From assembly GCA_964030475.1 (NCBI GenBank), contig CAXIPT010000003.1:2749812-2813811 (forward strand): a DNA stretch of 64,000 nt, read 5' to 3'. Below, in pieces: positions 24,701 through 35,406 of the stretch. The first letter of the stretch is position 1. Every line of letters begins with the position of its first letter. The notes under the pieces were generated by a model. The model was not told the DNA's origin. It ran no database searches and was given only the letters and a program-made list of their open reading frames with translations. The DNA is from Tethya wilhelma. Its lineage: Eukaryota > Porifera > Demospongiae > Tethyida > Tethyidae. Made by a program: the position numbers and the translations under genes.

Positions 24701-27700
24701 AACAAGTAGTAAAAATTTCAAAAAAATAAGCAGTGTAGGAATGGGCAGTGCTATAAAAAGTATTGGAACAAGGAATGGTCTCAATTTCGGCACATGACTA
24801 CTTCATTTTTTGTGCCCAAATCTTGGCCGGTAATCTAATCCTGCCTGCTGTATTTTATTCCACTTTTTAGCCGAGTGATAAGATTAGCAGGAATTTGAAC
24901 TATTTAGTGTGTCAGCTATTTCAGTACAGATCATTGTTTGAACCATTTACAACAAATTTATATAGCTATATAAGATGAATCAAAAATGAAAATGAAGTAG
25001 TCATGTGCCGAAATTGAGACCATTCCTTGTTCCAATACTTTTTATAGCACTGCCCATTCCTACACTGCTTATTTTTTTGAAATTTTTACTACTTGTAATA
25101 TTATGTTAGCTAAGTGTAAATTTTGTAAACTCACAGATCTGCATTTTGGTTAAAAGATGGCAGATGGAGGCAGTGGGAAGCATATGACTGTATCGACCTA
25201 GGTACATCATGCATGCATATAAATTAACTATACTTTTCATTAATATAGTAATATAATTGTTTTGCTTATTCCTGATTGCTTACTACAGATTCTGTCCACA
25301 ATGATGGGGAACGTCATATTCCCTACATCTCCATCTTTCCAAACAGCACCATCAGCAAAATGTATGCCTGGGCAAAGTTCCAGTTGCCAAATGGCATGAT
25401 CCAAGAACATTTGGGGTTAAAGTGTACCCACAGATTTTCTAGGTTGATACCCCCTCCCCCTGCACCAAAGGTGAGAATATACTATGCTGGACTTAATTGA
25501 ACAATACAACTTAATAATTTAATAGTCATAGGTAGATAGTTTATACATGTAGTCTTAAAACAGATATTGAATAAAAACATCATGCTTATCATCATTATTT
25601 GTGTATTTACATCGTAGGATTTTGAGTGTGGTACAGGTCGAGCTATGTCTGATGTGTCCTCCATGTTCATAGTCTACCTCCTGGAGCTCCTCACCTGGCA
25701 CGATGACCCCTACTCACAGCAAGTGGTGGTGGACTTGTACAATGCATCAAAGAAGGCTGCTCAGTGGCACATAGATAGGAGTACTGCTGAGGGCATTCCA
25801 GGCCGCCTAGTGGACACATATGATATACTTGGCCTGGCTGAATATCCCCATGATGCATATACTGGTGGCTTCCACTTGCTGGCTATGAAAGCAGCAGAAA
25901 CATTGGCTTACAAGATGAGTAAGTATATATACTTTTCAAAATATACTCTATTCACTATTAACTTTGGTATCAAAGCACTCTCTTATGAGTATGGAGAGTA
26001 AGTATAAAAGAATTTTAAGTGATTCCAATCTATGCTTCCCATATAAACAGACATGAGAAGGCACAAATTATAATGTCTGTGTAGTGTCACATGAAACGTT
26101 TGGTGTACATAAATGTATGTGCATTAATCTGTATTATTATAGATGACACAAAGTTTGCAGAGGAATGCCACACAGCCTTCATACGTGGACAACAGGCCCT
26201 GGACAGACTCCTGTGGAATGAGACAGCAAGATACTACAATGCCTACACCCGGCACAATCGTAATGATAGGAACTTGCTCACACCACCCAAAAGACCAGAC
26301 CCACCTGGGGCAATTATGACGGACACATTTTATTCCCAGGTTGGATGCTGGAAATGTTTGCTTGCAGTCCATGCACTCACATCTACAAATGTACATCCAT
26401 CTGTGTTACATGCATGTATCGGATTAGCATACATGTGCATGCAGGCCTGATAATGTGAAGATAAACTGTGTGCTATATAGCTCCCAATTATTATAACTGT
26501 TACAATAGCTTTAGCTTCAAAATTCAGTTATTATAGTTAGCACCAAAGCTTTTCGTTCTATGTGACAGAACTCATCAGGATGACTTATAACGTTGATCAG
26601 ACAGCCCCTTTTGTTTTGTTTTTTAATGCTCCTATTGTTATAAACACATGTTTTCTTTATATACAGGCTTGCTTGTTTTTGTGTTTTCTGTCTGTAAATC
26701 CTCTATATTTAACTGTTATCTGCATTTTTTTCAGTTTTATAAGTCATCCTGATGAGTTCTGTCACATAGAACGAAAAGCTTTGGTGCTAACTATAATAAC
26801 TGAATTTTGAAGCTAAAGCTATTGTAACAGTCAGTATAATAATTGGGAGTTAGCACACAGTTTATCTTCACATTATCTATCAGATTAGCATACATGCAGG
26901 CCTTGAAGACCAAGTTGAAGAGTTCACTACTGTCTATGTAAAGTAGTGTATACTGCCATTAATCAGGCTGACTTCTCCAATGCCCATGCATGCATGCATA
27001 CATGACATATACATGTAGCTCAGTGCGGATATATAAGATGGAATTTCATACTGCATATAGATCTAGCTGCATGCATCGCCTGCATGGGATCAAAGGTTCA
27101 CTTATATATTGTCTCTAAATTTATGTTCCTCATTCATTGTCAATATGTTTCTATGTTCCTTGTTTATGGTTTTTCAATGCATTTTGTATATCAGGTGTTG
27201 GCCTACTCCCTAGGGCTGGGGACATTGGTCCAGAATGAGACACGCCTCAAACTACACGTGAAAGCTGAACTAGAGCATAATGACTCACCGTATGGGATGT
27301 TGGTCCTAACAGGTAAAGTGTGATGCATATCCATGCATGTACATGCATGGATGCATGCTATCATTGCTATGCACATTTATTTTAGCAATGTACAAGTAGA
27401 ATTTCTAAAATTATTCACCAATATCTTCGAAAACAAAGTGTATTTCATTGCTCCTCCAGGTCGATATCATTACCCAGGTCCTTGGAGTGACAATGCTGTA
27501 TGGATGATGGGGAACCCCAACTGGGCCACCATCAACATGCACCTGGGAGAGGTACATTCAATCGTCATTGAATATGTGTAGTGTAGTAATGTTTTGAAAT
27601 AGACTAAATTATGACATATTATTATATTGATACAGTACTTGTCTCTCCATTGCATGCAGAATGTCAACCAGGCCTTGGAAGTGGGAGTAAAGGCCATGGA

Positions 27701-28139
27701 ACGCTATCGCTCTGTAATCCATGACCAATGGAACGTTGCGGGTGTGATGGGTGGTCTCGGGTATGGTGCTGATGGTATGTCGTACATCACCAGCCATTAT
27801 GGCTACTTCATGTCCTCCTGGCACATGGTGATGGCACTGTCTGGCCAGAAAGCTAATGTGACTGAAAAGTCACTGACCTTTAACCCCAAGTTTGACCCTC
27901 AGATGGACCCTCTATTCACTCTACCTGTAGTGCTACCTGGGGTCTGGGGCTATCTCCAAAACAGCCGAGACCAGACAGCCACTGATTTGAAGGTGACCTA
28001 TTCACTTCTACTGCAGTTTGGTTCTCTCGAACTAACCCATCTCTCAGTGGCCGACTGTGCTCATCCTGATAACTCCATCCAGATTGTGACTGTCACAAAT
28101 GAGCTCACATCATGGAGCTGCTCCTATCGTTTGATATGA
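12251..28139 (+). CDS. Membrane-anchored GH116 (GBA2/DUF608-type) glucosidase with duplicated catalytic exons
   Basis: Spliced gene with exons at 12251-12721, 12797-13015, 13089-13519, 13734-13838, 13964-14174, 15196-15364, then 18325-18389, 18477-18658, 18806-19106 and 19331-19527 (copy 1), or 25137-25201, 25289-25470, 25618-25918 and 26143-26339 (copy 2), then 27195-27312, 27460-27551 and 27660-28139 (TGA). All joins are GT-AG and phase-consistent. The protein has an N-terminal membrane segment, a GBA2 N-terminal-type beta domain ([17 protein letters not shown]) and the (alpha/alpha)6 catalytic part. Known GH116 enzymes use a Glu nucleophile and an Asp acid/base; likely equivalents are E in QWEAYDCID (first duplicated exon) and D in VDTYDILG (third). 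Substrate is probably a beta-glucoside or glucosylceramide (inference). The start codon exon was not found. The C-terminus (...SCSYRLI) is of ordinary length for the family. Confidence 0.85.
13089..13838 (+). CDS. Exons carrying a PAN/apple-like cysteine-rich insertion
   Basis: Exons 13089-13519 and 13734-13838. After the beta-domain strand ([12 protein letters not shown]) there is an insertion with Cys spacing [19 protein letters not shown] followed by KTCNMFDD, and later NNCITLN and SLCTLSSDA. The C..C....C..W.Y....C..F pattern is that of PAN/apple carbohydrate- or protein-binding modules. Insertion of such a module in a GH116 beta-domain is not typical of characterised GBA2 proteins. The GH116 sequence resumes at 13964 ([11 protein letters not shown]). 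Confidence 0.6.
15540..17130. repeat. Three direct plus two inverted copies of a 350-360-bp repeat
   Basis: The landmark CTTGTACAGTGCCTAA recurs near 15625, 15978 and 16342 on the plus strand and in inverted form near 16650 and 17005. Each copy also carries ACCAACTTTGTATC, ACAACAAACCATTGACTGA and AACACCTAAAAACAC blocks. Copies diverge by roughly 10-15 percent by eye. The arrangement is a short tandem array facing a reverse-oriented array; a non-autonomous element or local satellite is likely. Confidence 0.85.
17761..17770. promoter_or_regulatory. GCGCATGCGC palindrome (NRF1-like)
   Basis: Exact GCGCATGCGC, duplicated at 24581-24590 in the second segmental copy. It matches the NRF1/alpha-Pal consensus. 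Only motif identity supports a regulatory role. Confidence 0.35.
17880..18290. mobile_element. Foldback element, about 110-bp arms
   Basis: The left arm contains AATAAGCAGTGTAGGAATGG and the right arm its reverse complement (near 18236-18263), with a loop of about 180 bp. The same element occurs in the second segmental copy. The TAGGAATGGGC motif recurs at 17311, 24116 and 60435, suggesting a dispersed repeat family. Confidence 0.8.
18325..19527 (+). CDS. GH116 catalytic exons, copy 1
   Basis: Exons 18325-18389 ([20 protein letters not shown]), 18477-18658 ([15 protein letters not shown]...), 18806-19106 ([20 protein letters not shown]... [20 protein letters not shown]) and 19331-19527 ([15 protein letters not shown]...TDTFYSQ). 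The probable nucleophile Glu and acid/base Asp are both here. The exon that should follow (VLAYSLGLG) is absent after this copy and is found only at 27195. This copy can therefore contribute only by splicing over the nested genes, either instead of copy 2 or before it. Confidence 0.8.
19705..20616 (-). pseudogene. Truncated paralogue of nested membrane protein: signal peptide plus ectodomain
   Basis: ATG at 20616, hydrophobic leader ([18 protein letters not shown]), then about 260 residues closely similar to the ectodomain of the 631-aa gene next door (shared [60 protein letters not shown]). Homology stops at the start of the first transmembrane helix ([13 protein letters not shown]). The final 24 codons ([20 protein letters not shown]...) come from the arm of a foldback repeat, which supplies the stop codon. 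It could be a dead fragment or a soluble decoy form. The open frame across 303 codons is intact, so expression cannot be excluded. Confidence 0.75.
20617..21271. other. Short intergenic spacer between the two nested minus-strand genes
   Basis: AT-rich, no supportable exon. Probably contains the promoter of the truncated paralogue (immediately upstream of 20616) and the 3' region of the 631-aa gene. Confidence 0.5.
21272..23167 (-). CDS. Multi-pass membrane protein with large ectodomain, family unknown
   Basis: Single-exon frame of 631 codons from ATG at 23167 (no ATG lies further upstream in frame). It has a hydrophobic signal sequence ([20 protein letters not shown]), then about 270 residues of ectodomain with paired Cys and several NxS/T sites ([14 protein letters not shown]). 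About six to seven hydrophobic helices follow, roughly residues 300-320, 350-370, 395-420, 440-500 and 545-600. A Cys-rich loop (YTCCCCSEE) and a CPTCKK pair lie between helices, and the cytoplasmic tail is acidic. The layout suggests a receptor or transporter, but I do not recognise the family. It lies antisense inside the GH116 transcription unit, between the duplicated catalytic exons, with a truncated paralogue downstream; a lineage-specific tandem family is likely. Confidence 0.8.
   Translation of the reverse strand: MEIWHISVPMIICIMVVSLLSPCCCSSLSFEGTDQHQVQTTCAQLFNEFQRALLQDEGNVHALKNKFYYSPTASLVLLKVIYHLTFEQKITTLMVNNRQVCQLETNEWVNNTDPHQDSTSLGAVFNTTSRNSTHEIDEQLLLPQTVTLGWTSSGIYTWIHPLVLTGLQVQTPFQLLRIWRLFLDNRSPHGDAFLWDGSYELPTLHLNLHITSLPCLPSQDLVYSVLSDLNSDLKLHASQNDELSQDLIGYTLPSTSVTNKIIATNFDVKLVNIYTQVMCLLYLAFICTITVLYYKPKKGHSGKSEVKLFIDSVINEKNSLITTAIRIMTTTCLIGEVICRFTNSGLKTKYREEGDNGMGAFLGLWLPQITLFVTIVIQISFVWLYSYYTCCCCSEEKAFKLVMRSWHASFRKFANFSASTICFLYSAFPTIVLMLAYPTQITAIFVFVASYLLFTTIVFAAALTISQYKCPTCKKQAHYNDPETQFQPYSPKANKSATVSSAGTGKFHTKYCTLQFAYQLVLIVVAWFITVSFNFLWLVLLYLILIGSGSVIDTGPLFIISLIPPVLLSLISWFLKKIVTVNAKIEPTSVDEEVDIPDGVKGIEKLHVTTSLSNDPNLEEKVLASHGEFKC
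23213..24088. other. Non-coding interval upstream of nested gene
   Basis: AT-rich, no supportable coding exon. It presumably includes the promoter of the minus-strand membrane-protein gene. Confidence 0.5.
24089..26592. repeat. Segmental duplication copy 2 (contains GH116 exons)
   Basis: Second copy of 17282-19780. It includes the GCGCATGCGC palindrome, the foldback element (about 24692-25098) and the four catalytic exons. Unlike copy 1 it is followed by the complete foldback element at 26450-26882 and the downstream GH116 exons. Confidence 0.93.
25137..26339 (+). CDS. GH116 catalytic exons, copy 2
   Basis: Exons 25137-25201, 25289-25470, 25618-25918 and 26143-26339, with splice sites and encoded protein identical to copy 1 as far as compared. 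This copy is contiguous with the 3' exons (27195 onward), so it is the likelier functional set. Joining both copies in one mRNA would duplicate half the catalytic domain; the join phases (Q|V after exon 4, R|S before exon 1) would not keep a simple frame, which argues for one copy or the other. Confidence 0.85.
26450..26882. mobile_element. Foldback element with about 140-bp arms and flanking direct repeats
   Basis: Left arm about 26450-26593, right arm about 26738-26882 in reverse complement (shared block TCATCCTGATGAGTTCTGTC), loop of about 145 bp. The flanks carry GATTAGCATACATG...CAGGCCT on the left (about 26422-26449) and GATTAGCATACATGCAGGCC on the right (from 26882), which look like a target duplication. 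In segmental copy 1 only the left arm survives; the loop and right arm are replaced by the truncated membrane-protein paralogue. Confidence 0.8.
27195..28139 (+). CDS. GH116 3' exons
   Basis: Exons 27195-27312 ([20 protein letters not shown]...), 27460-27551 ([20 protein letters not shown]...) and 27660-28139. The last exon encodes [40 protein letters not shown] and [13 protein letters not shown], the usual end of the catalytic barrel, followed by a short C-terminal beta segment. Confidence 0.85.
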
Positions 28140-29234
28140 CTCCTTCACCTGTAGCTGGATTATCATGATTGAGTACTATTAATTTTAGTATATTTCCAGG
28201 TTTCAAAACTTTTTTGGATGCAGCAAATTAAGACAGAGCAGCAAAAGGACAGACAAGATAGCATTAGCTAATATGAGTGTCTCTGATTGAACACATGCAT
28301 ATGCACACACACAAAAAAATACTGTAGAATAAATAAAAAAAAGTGGAGAATAAACAACAGGTGTATGATTTACGGGTAAGGCTGCTTTTTAAAAGTGTTT
28401 GGGGTTGGGCTATTGACATTGTGACTGGGTAATGAGTTCCATGCTGGGATTACATGCACTAAATAAGAAACGAAGACAGGTACATGGGATTGGGTGTTTA
28501 CAAACTTAAGGCAGTTTAAAATGCATGCATGTTGTTATGAGGGTGATGGGGTGAGAGGTGGGGGTACAGAGGAAGGTGGGATGATAGGTTATTGATAATG
28601 TTGTAGCAAGTTTTCAAGTTTTTAAAATTGCAGTTTGCTTCCAGGAGCCGGAGAGGGCCTAATGCAGAGAGGTAGTCCCATTTCCAGTGTTGAGTGCCAA
28701 TTCTCGCTGCAAATTTTTAAACTTTTTCCAGGGATGATGTTTGAGTCACCTGGAACGGATTCCATACAGCACAACAGTATGAATTTAGGACAAACAGCAG
28801 TAGATGATACAGAGCGGACATTCAAGGGGACTTGAACCGTTGGTACCGGTGGATATATAGCCAAATGACATTTTGACACTCTGCAGGATAGCTTATGTGC
28901 CTCCACCAAGAGAGCTTGGAGGTGATGGTGACACCAACGTATCAGATGACTCCATCATGAGCCGCTGGCATGGGGCAACACATGCAGTGCTTGTGAGATC
29001 GAGACACCGCGTACGTACGTACCGCGCCGCGCCGCGCCGCGAGATTATTGTGACGTCACGATTTCCTCAGGAATTCCCGGAATTCCGGAATTGGAAATTA
29101 AAACTTCCAGGTATAAAAAGCAACGTTTTTTAATACTTTCTCAGAAAAGTATCAGTATGTACGTTACCGTTATCACAGTTTTCAAGTGACTGTCAAATTA
29201 CTGACCTTTTTCTTTTGTGTTTTTCTGCCGAAAC
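28140..29234. other. Intergenic interval and promoter region of the coiled-coil gene
   Basis: No coding exon is supportable. A polyadenylation-like AATAAA is near 28331. The last 260 bp are unusually GC-rich: a CGCGC repeat block (about 29008-29041), a CRE-like TGACGTCA and a nested GAATTCC palindrome cluster. This is consistent with a CpG-containing promoter. Confidence 0.55.
29051..29058. promoter_or_regulatory. CRE-like TGACGTCA
   Basis: Exact palindromic TGACGTCA about 180 bp upstream of the ATG at 29235, next to CG-rich repeats. Regulatory role is inferred from motif and position. A second TGACGTCA lies at 40869 in intron 26 of the same gene. Confidence 0.4.
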
Positions 29235-31639
29235 ATGGCCAGTCAGGGCTCTGTAAGTTATCATATCTGATAGCATCGCACTGATTTTACAATACTTGTA
29301 TACAGTATAAGCCTACGTATCTATTTTCTTTGCTCTTGCAGTTTACCAAGAAGGATATCGTCACTTTGGTGGCGAGACATCCTAGAGAGAGATTTTTCTG
29401 CCCTGCATGTAACCTCTCAGGCGTAAGTTTATTCATAGATCATAAACTTCATGCACGCATGTTTTGTTGTTAGAAGCTTTGAGTCACACACTGCATGTAA
29501 GCGTTAACCATGGAGTACCACATTATGGAATGTGGTCTTCTGTTTTTGAAATGAAGGCACGCATGAACTCTTCGAATGGGTTCTCTGAAACTATTAGCAT
29601 AAAGCTATAATATGCATGTATGTTATATTACAATGTCATCTATACATGATAATATAAGTCACTATTGATCTGTTCTTATAATTATACCTACTGCAGCGGA
29701 GACGCTACTTTGTGGAGTTCAGGGGACTGGGTAGCCTCGAGGGGACGTTGTACTTCCATCACATGAAGTCTAAGCACTGTAAGTTACTGCATGAGAGAAC
29801 CATTGCTATCCCAATAAATGTCTAGCCCTAGACCCCGCCCAAACTGGTCCACTTCTGCCGTTCTCCGCACGAAATTGTGCGGCTCCAATCAGATTGCTTA
29901 CATGAAGTCATGTGATAATCATGTTACATGACTAAACATTGATTTTGGAAGTCGCAAAAATTTGTTACAGTATGCAAAATTTTTGCCAGTGTGTAAAAAG
30001 TTTTGAAACCTGGTGAAACTCGAACAACATACCATTGACATCGTTGAAGCTCCCCCTTTCATCTTTAAATGGAACAGATAAGAATTTAGTAATAAAGGTA
30101 CGAGCATGCATGTGGTAGAGTTTAGTGTGATCCTGACTTGAAGAACTTGATCTATTGACTATTCGCCGAAGATTATTTACCAACTATACTCTTTTCTCAA
30201 AAGGCTTAATAAAGTATCCTAGCTGCTTGCAATTGGACACACATCGTCACAAAATAACTATAATATCAGTGTTGAAACTTACTCGCGCAAATGCAGCAAA
30301 ATCATGCAGTAAATAAGTTTTTGAGGACAGCATGCACGTATTGATGATGAAGCTACATTCCAGAATTTCACCGGATGTGCACCAGTTTTCTAGACTCCCA
30401 TTTTTTGCTGGCAAAATAGGTGGGGTCTAGGGCTAGACTATCTCAATAATATTATATTTTTGCTGTAACTGCGTTCCATTGGATAGTATCCATGTTGCAT
30501 ACATTTATGCATGCAGTGTAGCTATAGAATTAACATTAATGCATGTGTACATGTGTGTATTGGTAGCCTTGTTCCCATGCACTCTCCTCCCTCAGATAGT
30601 GCTATGCTGAATTCTTGTACTATTATCACAGCATGAATCATGCAATGCCATGCTGGTCTCACTATGGCCAGTGTAGCTCTGCCTTTTTGCTTAAAACCAC
30701 GAAAATATTGATAATTACTAGGTTCTATAGTTTTACCCAAAAGGGTTGTGTTTGTTTGTTTGTTTTTTGTTGTTTTTTTTGCATAAATTAATGCATTATA
30801 ATATTACACAACATGAAACCTACAAACAAAGGACACTTTGGGGACAATATAAATTTGTCTCGTTTTTCCTTTGTATAGAGAGGTTGTCCTCTTCTAAGAG
30901 GCTCTGTTTGTGTTGCTACAATAGAGAATTGAAAATTTTTGGGAACGGTACAAGAACATGCATGACCTTTGTTGAGAAGTTTATAATACAGTGTCCCTAC
31001 TCTGGAGGGTCCACTTAGTGACTATCGGATGTTCTACTGTATACTAAGTATCATCAAAGCGTACATGCATGGCTTTGTATGCATACAATGCCATGCACAG
31101 TGCATGGCCCACTATGACCATGGTGCCTTTTTGCTTAAAACCAAGCAAAATAACTTACNAAATTGTGAAAATTTCGTAGTCACTAAATTTTTGTAGTCGC
31201 TACAGACTACGAAATTAAATGCACGAAAAAATTACAAAATAGTGGGTGGGGGCTGCGTAACGCGGCGATGCTACGAAAATTATTCAGCACGAAAATTTAA
31301 CGTACGAAAATTTTGGTAGTAACATTGCAATCATACATACAGTATAAGTACATAGTGTGTGATCATGCATCTTTTCTATCTGCAGTCCCCAACGGAGTGC
31401 CTCCGTCCGCCTCGCGGCTCTACCGGGGTCAGCTGAGAGACCTGCCCGGTCCCCTGTTCCCTCTTGAGAGTAAGTCTTGAACATAGCTGCACTGTGACTT
31501 CATTGCCTTTAATTTGCGAGTTCACTTGTCATTGACATCCTTATTTATATAGTGCTTAGATGTGTAAAAGTGTATGGGAATAACAACTAGTTTTTCTCAG
31601 TTGTAATAGAAGACTATAGCAAATAATACAACATGCATC

Positions 31640-31693
<54 letters not shown>

Positions 31694-33026
31694 TGTGTGT
31701 TGGTTGGTTAGGGGGGGCATATGGTGGATGCAAACATGTCATGCATGCACAGGCTGCCTAGACACGTGCAGCATACAGTGACGTGACTCAGAGACAAGCA
31801 CAACTGAACATGATTTCATTATTCTGTTTCAAATACTGTGAAGTCGATCTCTGAATACAGTATATCTCTCAGAGATCCACTAAAAAATTTGTTTCTACTA
31901 GCCTTGTTCCCAGGCCTTCCCCTTTTTAGATGTGTCAAAACAACCAAAATGAATAAATTAAGGAAAGCCTGGGAACCAGACTATGTTTCTACCACAACTG
32001 TAGTACAATTGTGCAATTCAATATGTGGGTGGGCCACTATACTAAGTGTAAGGGCTGGCCTTCATGCTTCTGTGAATTCTCAGTATTGTTGTGTGAGTCA
32101 TCCTCTTTGTATCCAGTGAGTGTTTTTATGTTCTCTGTGTCAATCCTCATAACAATTATGGTTGTCAAGCAGACTGTTCTAATTAATTTTCACAATTCCA
32201 AGGGACATCTGCATCTTGCTATATTGCCTACATGTCTTCTCATTGTCAATGTGTGGTCTATCTTTCTGCCTCCTTTGTCTTTGCCCCCACATCCCCTGGC
32301 CCCTCCTCCAGTGTCTCCCTTTGTAGCCTGTAGCAATATCATAGCCTTGTTCACAGGCACAATCACTAATTTGTTAGATATTATGATGTATGTTATAATT
32401 ATTATCAAACAGAGCTTTTATAGATTGACAAGAGAGTATAACTGCACAAATGTCAAGCTCACTCACCTTTTGAGTATGAAGCACCTGTGCACGCACACAT
32501 TGTCCATTCCTATGATTTCTAGCACAATATGGGACCTGGCATAGCCAGAGCTGTTCCAACATGAAGAGAATATAAGAACTCTAGAGATAAAAATTTCTCC
32601 AAACTATTGTGTTACTATCAGACTAAAAACTGAATGGTTTGGATCAGTCCACATCTGAGATCAACTTACAAAAAATTATGCATCATGTTTAAAGATTTAT
32701 TTCAATTTAGGTGCACAATTACTACACAGTAGTGATGAGATGTGAACCACAACAAATTTCAGTAGCCTAGTATCTTGTTACAACTGGCTAAATTTGTGGG
32801 TATTTTGCTTTGAAGTCCTACACATTGCTTTTGCCTTTGTATGCTCCCAATCATATACACTAGTTTAAAGACAAAATTTTGTTATTGTTTCCGTAGGAGT
32901 TACGCTCAAGGACCGGCAAAGAGCCTTAAGAGCTCTTGGTGTGCAGGAGCAGGTAGGTATTGAAGAATAATACTAACAAACTTGAAATTTATATGATTCA
33001 ATATGCCAACAGCCAGCGTAAAGGTC

Positions 33027-33059
<33 letters not shown>

Positions 33060-35336
33060 GTTAGGCTCAGAGGTGATTGGTGTGTGTGTGTGTGTGTGTG
33101 TTGACATTTAATATATAGAGCCTTACATATTATCGTGACTACCTCAGTTGTGCTTGTGAAACTATCACTACACCTTAAACAAACATAATGTCATACGTAC
33201 AATGACTCTTTAAGGAAACATTACTAACTGAATCTTTTTTTGTACTTCACAGAAGCCTAGCTTGAAGGAGGTGAGAGAAGAGGTAGGTTTTTAACTTGTA
33301 CCTGCAATATTATATTTATTGAGTATTGAAATTAAAGTTAATTACTGCATTGCATTTAAATTGTTGTACAATTGTGTATAATTTATACTTGTACTCAATG
33401 TTTTTACCCCACTTTATAATACATACAGATTGCTGCAGTGACCTCCCGCCTGGACCGGGTGGTTCTGGATCTCCTCGGAGATCCAGATCCTGACCCTAAT
33501 CTGTTCGTTCCCCGGTTCAGGGTCGTGGTGAGTTTATAGCGTGATAATATTATTATAGTCATTGTAAATTGAGGAGCTTTAGAATTTTCCCCACTCAATC
33601 ATCTTTTCAGCTTTGTGCAAGTTTAATTTATTCTTATGTTAGTTGCTTACAAATAATTTTTATTATTATCAAGATTTTTCACACCTCTCTATTAATCATT
33701 GTTTTAATAAATCATATTTTTTTCCCCTCAGGTAGAGGAGAGACTCAGAAGGATCGAGTCTGACGTAAGTATTAGAATGTAACAATTTAAGACTTATAGT
33801 AAGTACATGCCATACTTGATATTACATATACGAATACCTTTACAGTGAAACCTCAGAACAAAAGTGACATTGGGGACAGTATAAATTCAACTTGTTTAAT
33901 TGTCCTTTGTAGAGAGGTTGTCCTCTTCTTGGGGTTCTGTTTGTATTGCTACAATAAGGAATTGCAATTTTTTGGAACCAAGAATATTGTCCATATGTTG
34001 AGAGGTTTATAATACATTGTCCCTATCCCAAAAGGTCTACTACATTGGAGGCATATAGTTCAGTTTGAAAATGTTTTCCACTACAATGTGTATTATATCA
34101 TAGCTAAACATGTAGCCGCCATTATTATTTGGATGGATCTCTCTCTTTTTTTAACACAGTTGTGAATAAGTTATAATTGCCCTCGGGTATCAGGCATTGT
34201 ATATTCCATACAAACCTCATGCTTGGTCAATAAGTGTTTTCTTGCCAAACAAGCCAAGCTATTGGTCAGATTTTGCAGTTACCATGGACTACATTTTTAG
34301 TCTTATACTATAATAGTAGCTAGTTTTAAGAAAGAAAGCTGAAAATGAGTTCGAATTTTGGCTACTCGAGTGACCCAGCTTTAGACATAGCTCCTGAAGG
34401 CTGGTTTTCTAAAGATGACCAGGATATTATACCCGTCTCTAAAAAGCCCAAGTTAGATACTCGTTTCAAGATTGCTGTGTGCTGAAGCAGGAAAGAAAAG
34501 GAAAGTTTCACGGAGAAGAAAGCACCAAAAAACACAACCTATTCAACGAACTGGGCTCTGCGTAACTACAGAGACTGGGTGCAACAAAGAAACTTACATT
34601 CAGACGGGGAGAAAGTTCCAGACAACCTCTTGACTTCTTGTTCACCTGAAAAGTTGGACCACTGGTTTTCTTTTTTCGTACTTGAAACTAGAAACGTCAA
34701 AGGAGAGCCATATCCTCCCAGTTCAATTTGAGCCCCCAATATCCTTGACAAATCCAACCGCAACTTCAGGAAGTTACACAACGTTATTGACAATCGCTTC
34801 AAGGAGCTGTCTCAAGAGGGCGTAGCTAAAGAAACGAAGCACACTGAGATTATAACTAAAGAGGAGGAAAATCTGCTGTGGAATACAGGTGTTCTAGGTC
34901 TGCACTCGCCCAAATCACTCCTCAATGCTGTTTTTTTTTTATAATGGCAAAACTTCACCCTCAGAGGAGGCTAGGAACACCGAGATCTAAAGCTCTCTCA
35001 ATTAAGACGAACAGAGGACCACTACATCTACGAAGAAAATTCTTCCAAGAACAGACAAGGAGGATGGGAACAAATGCGACTAAAACACAAGTGTGTTCTG
35101 ATTTATCGCACCACAGAGGCAGGAGACAGATGTCACTTTAAATTACTGGACTTCTACATCAGTAAACTCCCAGCAGCAGCCAGAGAAAAAGATTTCTTTT
35201 ATGCTCGCCCACTGTCCACTGTTCCATCAAATCCAAACAAACCATGGTTTTGTTCAGCACCAATTGGAAAGAATTATCTTCAATCTATGATAAAAGACGT
35301 GTGCTGAAGCAGGAATAGCAGTACACAAGATGAATN

Positions 35337-35406
<70 letters not shown>

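Noticed and set aside
28622..29133. Open frames on both strands just upstream of the coiled-coil gene
   Set aside because: No splice-site or domain support and composition like intergenic DNA; the GC-rich end looks like a promoter.
31838..32544. Plus-strand open frames of 93 and 177 codons within intron 4 of the coiled-coil gene
   Set aside because: Low complexity, no recognisable domain, no acceptor/donor pairing in phase with neighbouring exons.
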